Of a DNA stretch of 64,000 nt, positions 34,272 to 43,478 are shown piece after piece. Within the stretch, counting starts at the first letter, position 1; each line of letters begins with the position of its first letter. The notes below the pieces were generated by a model, which saw only the letters and a list, made by a program, of their open reading frames with translations, was not told where the DNA came from and did not search any database. The DNA is from Diadema setosum (lineage: Eukaryota; Echinodermata; Echinoidea; Diadematoida; Diadematidae): the NCBI RefSeq assembly GCF_964275005.1, contig NC_092705.1, positions 8,606,641-8,670,640 on the forward strand. Reading direction: 5' to 3'. The translations under genes were made by a program, and so were the position numbers.

Positions 34272-36621
34272 TTTTTTTCAATTCAATTCAATTCAATCAT
34301 AGTTTATTTCCAATCAACGAAAATCCAAAAAAGAAAAAAACATAGTACAAAGTATACATGTGATGAAATATTGTTCAAACGTTTGCAAAAGATTCATGTA
34401 ATATATAATTATACGAGACAAGTTATAGAACAACATATAACATGTACAATATTTAGGAAAACACTGTATAAATACTTCGTGGGAGAGCGGAAAATGAATT
34501 CGATTATGGAAAATAGTGATCCACTAAAAAGCATAGCTTGTCGGACGTGGATCGCTAGACAAATAATGAGTAAATTATATACTATTCTATAACAATATAC
34601 ATGTAATTATTTTGAGATACACCGGTTGGGAAAAAAATATAGAATACCAATGCTAGTGCCCGGACACTGCTCACTGAACCACGTGTACCGGGAAAATATG
34701 ACAAGGACAACACGTTCGTACACACATTCGATTACCCACACGTATACACTGTAAGACGCGAGACAGTACCGAGAGGAGAGAAGACGGTAACAATACAAGT
34801 CTACGAGGAACAAAAGACAGGAAAGGAAGAGGAGAGAAGAAAGAAGAGAAGTCTGCACACAGAACACGCCAAGTGCTGCGACATCAGGACAGGTGAAGGC
34901 TCAAGCATGAATCAAAACAATTTAAATTATCTAAGATTATAGGTAGAAAGTAAATATTTTCTGAGTTTGTATTTAAATGTAACAAATTTGGGGGAATCTT
35001 TTAAACTATTATCTAAGTTATTCCAAAGTCTGGGTCCGGTATAAAGAAATGTATTTTGGGCATGTGCGGTTCTCATTAGTGGAAGATGAAATTCGTCGGA
35101 TCGTCGCGTGGGATAGTTATGAACATGACTATTTCGATGAAATGAATCATGGAATATTTTAGGTAAAAAGTTACTGTTGTAATTAAACATAAACTGGCCA
35201 AGTTGAAACACATACAAATCATTTACTTTTAATATTTTATGGTCAGAAAACAAAGCATCTGTATGTTCTCGGGTATGTAAATTAAAAACAATTCTAAGCG
35301 CTTTCTTTTGCAGTAAAAGAAGTTTATCAAGTAACATCTGATATGTATTACCCCAAGCAAGAATCCCGTAGTTTAAATAAGGTAGTATCAAACTAGAATA
35401 AAGAGTTAATAATGCAGATGAAGGAAGATAATATTTTAATCTATTCATTACGCCAATGTTACGTGATATAATTGTACATATGTTATCAACATGATTCCTC
35501 CATGAAAGCTTGTTATCGACGCAAACACCAAGAAATTTAAAGGAAGAAACTTCTTCTAAGGGAGTAGTATCAAATGTTATTTTGCCTGGGAGGCTATCTA
35601 AAGAATTACTAAAAAGCATAACTTTTGTTTTTTGAATATTTAATGACAATTTATTTGCGTATATCCATTGTATAACCTTTTTCAGTTCTTCATTGACTGT
35701 TCTTATTAAAATGTTTGGGTCAGGGTGAGAAAAAAAAAGGTTAGAGTCATCCGCGAATAATATGAATGATAGTTTCTCCGAGGATCTATGAAAATCATTA
35801 ATATAAATAATGAATAACAATGGGCCTAATAAACTCCCTTGTGGAACACCAGATGCAATTGTTTTACTTTGAGAGTCAAAGCCGTTAACAAATACACATT
35901 GGGATCTTTCTGATAGGTAACTCGTGAACCACTCCAAGGCCTTTCCACGTATTCCATAATGAGACAGTTTGGCGAGAAGTATTCCGTGGTTAATCGTGTC
36001 AAAGGCCTTGGAGAAGTCCAAGAAGATACCTATTGTGTGTGAATGTGTGTCGAGTGCTTGTGTGACTTTGTCGATGAGGGCAAGTAGTGCGTGTGTTGTG
36101 CTGTGATTTTCCCTGAATCCAAATTGAAAGTTTGAGAATATGTCGCAGGTTTTAAGAAAACGTACTGTCCTGATATAAACTATTCTTTCAAGAATCTTAG
36201 AAATAGAAGATAATAGAGATATGGGTCTATAGTTATTGACATCATCCTTCTCCCCTTTCTTGTAAATAGGAATTACTTTCGCAATTTTCATGCTATTTGG
36301 CACATGGCCAGTTGTAAGTGATGAGTTGATAATGTGTACTAAGGGATCCACTATTTGAGGAATTATGTTTTTTATCAAATAGTTGTCAATTCCGTCATGG
36401 CCAGGACTTTTTCCTTCTTTCAAATTAGCAACAATCTTTATTATTTCTTCTTTATATGTTGGGTCAAAAAATATAGTTTTGGAGTTAGGTGTATCTAAGA
36501 AATCATTAAAAGATTTACTAGAAAGAGGAATATTTTGAGAAAGATTTTTTCCAATTGAAGAGAAAAAGTCATTGAAAATTTCCGCCATGCCAGCGGCATT
36601 TCCGCCATTTCCGCCATGCCA
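34272..36621 (-). mobile_element. 5'-truncated non-LTR retrotransposon (LINE)
   Basis: About 2.35 kb in minus orientation. The target duplication GCCTCT flanks it (34266-34271 and 36622-36627), and unit 1 keeps the empty site TTTTTGCCTCTATCAAAT near 19820. The 3' end on the minus strand carries ATTGA pentamer repeats and a short A run. The 5' end lacks any endonuclease domain, so the copy is truncated. At the 5' junction TGGCATGGCGGAAAT occurs twice within 45 bp. The polymerase frame has no internal stop, so the insertion is young. It arrived after the unit duplication. Confidence 0.92.
34927..36588 (-). CDS. LINE reverse transcriptase ORF (partial ORF2)
   Basis: 553 residues from MAEIFNDFF to the stop. 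The order of motifs is that of a non-LTR reverse transcriptase: KSPGHDGI, AKVIPIYKKG...NNYRPISLL, FLDFSKAFDTINH (motif A), GVPQGSLLGPLLF (motif B), FADD (catalytic Asp pair), then FLGVCVDNKLSW. A C-terminal region with PYLNYGILAWG, LQKKALRI and GPRLWNNL is common in the Jockey/CR1/L2-type clades. No endonuclease or RNase H is present. The frame continues about 66 codons further upstream into host DNA, which is not element coding sequence. Clade assignment beyond the Jockey-CR1-L2 group is not attempted. Confidence 0.9.
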   Translation of the reverse strand: MAEIFNDFFSSIGKNLSQNIPLSSKSFNDFLDTPNSKTIFFDPTYKEEIIKIVANLKEGKSPGHDGIDNYLIKNIIPQIVDPLVHIINSSLTTGHVPNSMKIAKVIPIYKKGEKDDVNNYRPISLLSSISKILERIVYIRTVRFLKTCDIFSNFQFGFRENHSTTHALLALIDKVTQALDTHSHTIGIFLDFSKAFDTINHGILLAKLSHYGIRGKALEWFTSYLSERSQCVFVNGFDSQSKTIASGVPQGSLLGPLLFIIYINDFHRSSEKLSFILFADDSNLFFSHPDPNILIRTVNEELKKVIQWIYANKLSLNIQKTKVMLFSNSLDSLPGKITFDTTPLEEVSSFKFLGVCVDNKLSWRNHVDNICTIISRNIGVMNRLKYYLPSSALLTLYSSLILPYLNYGILAWGNTYQMLLDKLLLLQKKALRIVFNLHTREHTDALFSDHKILKVNDLYVFQLGQFMFNYNSNFLPKIFHDSFHRNSHVHNYPTRRSDEFHLPLMRTAHAQNTFLYTGPRLWNNLDNSLKDSPKFVTFKYKLRKYLLSTYNLR

Positions 36622-38176
36622 GCCTCTATCAAATAGTACGCAAAAATGAAGACTAGAATTCAGGGCAACGTGCAGGAAGGATGTGGGAAGGGGGATATAA
36701 TACCCTATGGAGCTCCTTCCACACGAAGGAGTTTTTGCATTTTTATGATTGTCACAGTGCACACTTTTGGTGTGCACTATCGTCAAAGGTTAAACAATTC
36801 ATAGCATCTGTATCCCCCATCAAACACGAGGGAGCCTTTGCATTCTTACAATTGTAATGAAGACATATCGTACACATTTTTAATGTATTATTTGGAAAAT
36901 GTTCAATTTTTGGAAGGGTTTATTGGAAGGGTGTTTCACCTTTCATATGAGGGAACTTTTGCATCTTTTAAATTTAAGATATGGTGGACACTTTTGATGA
37001 AATATTCGGAAATTTGTCAATCTCAAAAGTGTACAAAATCCATGGGTGTATGAAAAGGGACCGAGCGGGGAATGTTTGCATTTTCTTGATTGCAATTCAA
37101 CGATCTGGTGCATTCTTCTGGATGAATATTTGGACAATTTTCTACAAAAAAAAAGTACAATATTTTTCAACAGCTAGGAAATTATTGATGTGGGGCAATC
37201 AATGTTTGCCCCAACATTGTCATTGGTGTGTGCGTGTGTGGGGGGGGGGGAGGGGCAACTGCCCCTTTGCCCGCAGGATCGACGCCCTTGATCATCTCTG
37301 TGTATGTCCATCTGCATATCTATCTAACATAGATGTTTCCTGACTGAGTCATCCCGTGGGAAGGGAGGGGAGGCGTGTGTCAGTGCGTACGGAGTGTGGA
37401 CATGGGGAGGGGGCTAAATTCTGGCGGCTTTTTTTTTTTCTCGAACGTTGTACGTAATTTGTAGATGGCCCCGAGGGCGCGCGTCATAGCACATGTATGA
37501 TAATTTGTGGCATCAACATCTGAACCATACTTTAAGTCGATATTACTATTTGCGAGAGAGCGAAGAGAGCGAGCGCTTGAGAAAATGATGTATACAAATC
37601 CTAAAAGATAGAATATTGTTAAGTTCTGTTTAGATCTCACTAGGCGAGCGTGCGAACGTCATGCATTATGCCGAAATTAATACAATAAAATGTCTTCTTC
37701 CATTTTGTTTTTTCAATTTCGGGGGGGGGGGGGGTTGTTTGTACAGATCCAATTTTAAGAAGTATGGTACCATGTAATATTATTTCTTTTTCACCAGACT
37801 AACAATTCCTCAACAATTCATTTTGTTGAGCATAGGCCCTACGTCACACATCTACCTCAGAGACTGTATTTGTGATAGAGTAGCACACTCGAAACATTCA
37901 AAACCTTGAAGCATTGATGTTAGCTTCGACAACATTGTACATCGCCTCTGGAACGACGCCGACGAAAGTTACAGTTTTGCCAACAGAGTCTGGACATCAA
38001 TGTCATAGATTTGTTTATTCCAATCTAAATCTCTGTGATCACGATGACTTATACTTTCAACCCGTATTGCAGTAGGCCTATCTTGCCTGGTGATATTAGT
38101 TCGTGAGTTTACGATGGTAAAACGGTACAAAAGTAATGACGGGTCGAAATAATGATGCAAAGAAGACACACACACG
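36622..38176. other. unit 2/3 junction and 3' flank of type A receptor, unit 3
   Basis: Non-coding and near-identical to 19824-21374. The unit boundary is near 36782. Poly-G runs lie near 37240 and 37722-37733. Confidence 0.6.
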
Positions 38177-39277
38177 TCACATATTGTTGGTCTCAATGTT
38201 CAGATTTATGCTTGATGTCTCGCAGCCCTTTTCAACACTGATAACTTTTGGTGTCTCCCTGCCACCAGTGTTATAGGTGAGGATCCGTGCCAGCAGTCGG
38301 GAAGGCTCCGGGATATCGCGCCAGCGCCGTCGGAGCACACAGGCTATGACCACCCTGAAATGCGGGTGCTTCCAGCCGTAGATGAACGGATTAAGGCAAC
38401 TGTCCGTTACGAGTGGGAGAGAAACGTAGGGCATCACGCTGAGAATGCGGTGCAGAGTGGGTCCTTGCAGAAATGGGATAATCAGAAAGACACCCATGAA
38501 GGGAGTTACGCACAGGACGAAGCAGCATATCACGCACAGGAGATTCTTGGTGATTACCAACTCGGTATGCCTACGACAGCTTTTCTCGGTAGGCATTGAG
38601 CACGACCTGGACTTGAGGGCGCTCCATTTTACGTGCCTATATATCAGCCAGTAGCTGAAGAACGTCACACCGAAGGCAATTGTAAACAAGCAAATCACGA
38701 GGAAAACGAAAGTATTTGCATTCTTGTGAGTGAAGTCACAGACGCAGAGTCGTGTGAGGGCGTTGTATCCCAGACGACCATGACCAGTAAGAAGAGGAAC
38801 GACTAAAACTACGATGGGACACAACCAAGACATTGTCACCATGACGACCAGATTTCTCGAAGAGAAGACGCGGTTGTATATGTGCTTAGGTTTGATGATG
38901 AGCACACAGCGATTTAGAGCAATCAGCACTATGGTAATGACGCTGCTCACAATAGATATGATAGCAAGTGCAGCACTCAACTGGCAAAGCACCTCGGGGA
39001 GTGTTCTGCTGTTTCTAGTCAACAAGGAGACGACATGAGACGGTTGAACTGCGCAAACCAACAGGTCACTGACGCAAAGATTGACAATGAGGCAAGAGGT
39101 TCTCGTCTGGAGTTTCCTCGACAGTGCGCTCGAGAGCAACAGCGCGACATTCCCCGTCACCCCAACAACGAACGCAGCGCTATATCCTACGGCTAAAAAA
39201 ATATCTGCAGGAGCGAGAATGGAATTAGATTTACCCAAAGTCTCATTACTGTCTTGGTAGCCAGCTACATCCGCCAT
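38177..39277 (-). CDS. rhodopsin-class GPCR, type A, unit 3
   Basis: Intronless receptor of 366 residues with TGN, SDLLV, Cys before TM3, NRC, CVCDF, CVTPF and NPFIY. It is mosaic: the N-terminal half to the end of TM5 (VCLLTRNSRTL-type loop 1, LAIISIVSSVITIVL in TM3, FVFLVICLFTIAFGV in TM5) follows the first receptor. From the end of loop 3 (about 38650) to the stop the DNA is nearly the same as in the unit 2 gene. A short loop 3 segment (WLIYRHVKWSALKSRSCSM) is private. The ATG of MADVAGY is in a strong context, and the 13 codons in frame above it start with GTG only. Probably a functional plasma-membrane receptor of unknown ligand. Confidence 0.9.
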   Translation of the reverse strand: MADVAGYQDSNETLGKSNSILAPADIFLAVGYSAAFVVGVTGNVALLLSSALSRKLQTRTSCLIVNLCVSDLLVCAVQPSHVVSLLTRNSRTLPEVLCQLSAALAIISIVSSVITIVLIALNRCVLIIKPKHIYNRVFSSRNLVVMVTMSWLCPIVVLVVPLLTGHGRLGYNALTRLCVCDFTHKNANTFVFLVICLFTIAFGVTFFSYWLIYRHVKWSALKSRSCSMPTEKSCRRHTELVITKNLLCVICCFVLCVTPFMGVFLIIPFLQGPTLHRILSVMPYVSLPLVTDSCLNPFIYGWKHPHFRVVIACVLRRRWRDIPEPSRLLARILTYNTGGRETPKVISVEKGCETSSINLNIETNNM

Positions 39278-39357
39278 CTTGTCTCGAGGGAAGCACGGCA
39301 CTAAAATGACAACCACGCAGGAGCATTTTTCAAAACACTTGTGTTCACAATGGTAAA

Positions 39358-39420
39358 AGGACGAAATGTGCTATGAAATTGTTTTCAGACCTCTGCGAGT
39401 GTTCCTTTGTTGTTGTTTTT
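39358..39420 (-). promoter_or_regulatory. conserved upstream block, A unit 3
   Basis: GGACGAAATGTGCTATGAAA followed by TTTTCAGACCTCTGCGAGTG, 81 bp upstream of the ATG. Confidence 0.3.
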
Positions 39421-41124
39421 CATGTTTTCATTAGTTTAAGAGCTCAATGACAGAAAGTACTCTTTCGAGTTGATGGCGCAGGCGCTAGCAATGACACGCT
39501 TCACGTATAACGTATACTTAGTTTGAAAAAAAAACAGTTTTCTATAGAAGACATATATGATTACCAGATAATGAGGATATTTTTTTCATCACATTACTAT
39601 TTCTCTCTTAATCGTCATCGATTTGCCTATTCATAGCTTAGCTTTCATATTGATTACTTAGACGTGTTATGTTACGGTAGAGTTTGTGATAACGTGTTCT
39701 CCACAGTGTTTCCGTGTAACATGTAGTCCGGTCTTATTCAGTCAAGGTAGCCTCTTCAGTGTTAAAACTGCTCTACAAGAGGGCCCTACCATTATCCTTT
39801 CCCTATCGTTGGAGTGTATCCATTTTAAGCACTTTTGTTGAAAGGGAATTTGGGGGTATAAAAACATCTTGCTCAATGGACGTGGCCCTTTACGGGATTT
39901 AAACTAGGTACCTCCGATTGAAAGTCAGCAGTCTTATCCACTAGGCCACAGTGCACAATACTTTGGATTTTGTATTACTCTATGTTGATTTTAGTTTGAT
40001 TTAGGGAGAATCAGAAATAGAAGAAGTCATCTGCTGACATGTCAGGTCTTCTTGAAAGAAGTATGTATTTTCATACCTTCTATGATTCTTTCAGACATTA
40101 AATTTTTGAAGACAAAATGATATTCTAAAGAGAAACTCCACACTATGTCCGAGTTGTTGGCATTTTTGAAAAGCAAAGATTGGCGTAATGACAAATATTG
40201 ACTGAAATAGGACGAAGTCATGACCTAAATTTGAACGTTCTTATGTCTTCATGAAACAGTGACATTAGTCATTATCAAAGGTTTCAGTTATGATAATATT
40301 TTGAATCTGGCGCATTGTTCAATCAAGCCTATCCTTTTCGGGAGTTTTCAACATGTCAGATAAATTCTGTCAGATTAAACTACATTCGAAGCAAAATCTC
40401 TTGGGCAAAGGGTAAATTACTTTAGTTTAACAATTATTTCCTAGTACATCAAATGAAAGTGGTGAAAAGTCAAGGTCAAAGGTCACTGTACTTTTGCTTT
40501 AAAATGTCCTTCCAGCTATTACCTCGATCAGATAGGAACGTCAAGTTGTAAGTTAATTTGAAAGGGAAGAAATATCCCTGTTCAAGTTGTTTGGGTTTTT
40601 TGGTTTTCTTTTTGTTTTGTTTTGTTTTGTTTTGGTTTTTTTTTTTTGCTTTGAAGGTCACAGTTTGAGGTCAAAGGTAAAGTTTCAATGTCTTTGCACT
40701 TTTCTTTTTCTCATTTCCAGCCATTACTTCAGGTAGAAATATCCAAAAGCAATCTAATGTAAGTGAACGTGAATCGACACTTATTGGCATTAACGTTAAA
40801 GTACAATGTAGTAACAAGTATAAGGTCATGGTCAATGGTCATTGTCCAGTTATAACCTCAGGTTGGACAATCCAGTGGCGATGTACCTCGTTCGGATATT
40901 AATACATTAACAGTAATAATATGGTGATGAAATGACAGGGTTGATGGTCAAAGTTAGCTCAAGACCCAAGTGGTAATGTTGACTAACTGGCACTGTTTTC
41001 CAGCCAGACTTAAAAGAATCACGGATGGTAACATGATTTGCTGGAGAGATATATGCATGACTGAACAAAACATTCAGATAATATGATCAGTATGAAGGTC
41101 AATATACTGTTATCTTTATACCCG
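39421..41124. other. 5' spacer of the unit 3 receptor
   Basis: Non-coding. It retains the 0.9 kb missing from unit 2 and is collinear with 6761-7188 plus 8981-10288 of unit 1. Contains the tRNA-like segment and a TTTTG-rich run near 40605-40650. Confidence 0.6.
39893..39955 (-). repeat. tRNA-like segment (possible SINE head or tRNA relic)
   Basis: On the minus strand a good polymerase III A box, TGGCCTAGTGGATAAG, is followed about 30 bases later by a weaker B box, AGTTTAAATCC. The T stem does not pair well, so this is not a working tRNA. Unit 1 holds a more decayed copy at about 8990-9045, and unit 2 has lost it. Confidence 0.45.
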
Positions 41125-41844
41125 CAATGGCGGATCCAGGAGGGAGCGCACCAAGTGCAAGCCCCCTTTAATTTTCTTTTCCTAAAAAACAAAAGCAAGA
41201 AAAAATAAAAACAAGGCAAGTGCCAAATTGTGTCTCGCCCATTCACGTAGAAGAAATTAATGTTTTTCTAACTCCCGGAAGTTCATTGACCTGCCTATGA
41301 CCTTTGACCTTGTGGTGACCTTCAACTCCCCGAGGGACATTTACCATCCAAGGTTGGTCACAAACGGACAAAGGGATCAAAAGTTATGAGCCATAATCGA
41401 AACATGCCGTAAAAACTTAACATTGGGCCCTAAAAATTCGTTGACCCCTGTCTGTGACCTTTGATCTTGTGATGACCTTCAAATCCCCAAGGGACATCTA
41501 CCATCCAAGTTTGGTCACAAACGGACATAGGGATCAAAAGTTATGAGCTATAATCGAAACGCGCCGTAAAAACTTAACATTGAGCCCTAAAGTTCATTGA
41601 CCTCTGCCTGTGACCTTAGACCTTGAGGTAACCTCCATGTTTGGTAAAATGTGTAACTTTGTATAAACACTCTTCCCTCCAAGTTTAATTGAAATTGAAG
41701 TCTTCAGTAGAGAGTTATTCAAGTTTTTATAGCGTCGACAACGGACGGACGACGGACGGACGACGGACAGACGACGGACGGACGACGGACGTTGTACAGA
41801 CGCCGCAGGCGATCCCTTAGTCTCCCCCAAAGAGATTCTATGTA

Positions 41845-42128
41845 TAATAATAATAATTGCATTTATATGGCGCTTCATACTGACGTTTCTAAGCGCACTT
41901 TGCTACTCATACAAATAGATTAGAAAACACAATAACATTAACAAAATCAGGGTTAACAGCAACAAAAGAAGAAGAAAGAAAAGAAAAGAAAAATACATGT
42001 GATACAATGGTACAATAATTGATAACTGTGTGCGCCTCCAGGAGAAAAAAAATAAAAATAAAAAAATAAAAAAATAAAAAAATTTACAACTGATTAAACA
42101 GGTGAGTTTTAAGAAGAATTTTATATAT
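41845..42128. mobile_element. SINE-like or short repeat insertion, unit 3 only
   Basis: Begins with an ATA/ATAATA run, then GCATTTATATGGCGCTTCAT and TCTAAGCGCACTTTG, a motif typical of short interspersed repeats in marine invertebrates. It ends in an A/T-rich tail and CAGGTGAGTTTTAAGAAG. TATGTA-like sequence flanks both sides. Unit 2 has uninterrupted sequence at this point (about 24115). Boundaries are approximate. Confidence 0.6.
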
Positions 42129-42546
42129 ATGTATGTAATAGAGCGCGCGCTCGCATATAGAAGCGGGGCCAATTGAACGACCCGCCGCCATTAGCAAAGA
42201 GGTCGAGAAGTCGAGCATTCGCGAAGGTACCACACGTAATACTTTTATCTCTCTCATTTGTGCTGACATGATTAACTTTGTTTTGGAGCCCAAAATGCCT
42301 CAAATACTATGATGAGGCACTCAATGAATAACCATTGAATATTTGTGCTTACCTTCAGTGAATGATTACCTACTGGCTAATAAACCGGTGTCACAAACAG
42401 CACATATAATTAGCTACCATGCACTAATTATATGCAATCAACTTTAAAGCCTCCATGGTGATAGTGTATTGTATCCAGTAGTGTTTTTGCAGTCCTTCCT
42501 GCTGTCTGTGCCTTGAGTTATGCATGCTCTGGACTCAAAAACATGC

Positions 42547-42548
<2 letters not shown>

Positions 42549-42611
<63 letters not shown>
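42549..42611. repeat. (TG)n microsatellite
   Basis: About 31 uninterrupted TG units; the unit 2 counterpart at 24538 has about half as many. Confidence 0.95.
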
Positions 42612-42612
<1 letters not shown>

Positions 42613-43478
42613 GAAATTGAAAATAAATAAAGTGTTTGTGTGTCTGTGTTGGTGTGTGTGTGTGTGTGTTGGAATTTGAAAAAATGTGGTTTGGTGTGTA
42701 CGTGTGTGTGCGTTTGTGTGTGTTTGTTGTGGGTGTGTGTGTTTTTTGTGGGTGTGTGTGTTGTATGTGTGTCTGATGTTTCTAAGTGACGTATGTGATG
42801 TGAAATCAGTACTCCCATACCAAAGAGTATACACTGTACCTTTCTGCAATCTTTATATGTAGTATGAATGCATGAATGCCTGCCTGTTTGGCAATTTTGG
42901 CTTCATGTTAAGGCGCATATTTGACACATAAGAGCAAGTCCTGTTTTCATCAAAACACGTATACTGTGTTGATAATGTATCTCTCTTATAAAATCCGGAG
43001 GTATATGGACAAATATTGGTTTTCCTTAAAATTAGAATGATTTTTCCAACCCAACCCCATCTTCGAAGATGTACTATAGGCACTTCCGGGTTCAGGCTTC
43101 TGGTAGTCAACCTCATTCGTGCGCGCGCCACTGTTCAATTGGCCCCGTTTTTATTTGTACGCACTGAATGGTGAGCGCTTTATACTCTATTACAATGTAA
43201 CATATACATTGTAGAACCTCTTTGGTCTCCCCACACCTCCGGTGGGCTTGACAATAAAGATGAAAAAATTCTTTTCCTTTGGAGAAACCATCCTTGTCAG
43301 CTAATTTCACTTTTCAGCTGTTGAAAGCCGGAAGTGGCAATAGTGAAAATACTTGTTGAGGCCCCCCCCCCCCCCATTTTTTTTTCTTTTTTTTTTTGGC
43401 CTGTCTGGTGATTAAACCCCAGAAGTGGTGAATAAACTGTTTTGCGCCCCCTTTATGGAATACCTCGATCCGCCTCTG

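Larger units (their letters stand above)
19971..36781. repeat. tandem segmental duplication, unit 2
   Basis: Same order as unit 1: A-gene 3' flank, type A receptor, spacer with a 2.4-kb inverted-repeat element, the upstream block, MITEs, type B receptor, B 5' flank. It lacks about 0.9 kb upstream of the A gene that units 1 and 3 share (compare 22860-22980 with 39700-40690). It carries a private LINE insertion near its right end. Confidence 0.9.
41125..43478. mobile_element. CAATGGCGGATCC-ended element, long form, unit 3
   Basis: Duplicated copy of 23418-25827 with the same ends. It differs by a SINE-like insertion near 41845, a longer GACG run and a longer TG run. It lacks a stretch around 24715-25085 (GTCTCACGCATTC...) that unit 2 has. 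Confidence 0.65.

Noticed and set aside
36589-36786. N-terminal extension of the LINE polymerase frame
   Set aside because: Most of it is host flank shared with unit 1, open by chance.
42444-42849. Thr/His-rich open frames over the TG tracts
   Set aside because: Translation of a microsatellite.
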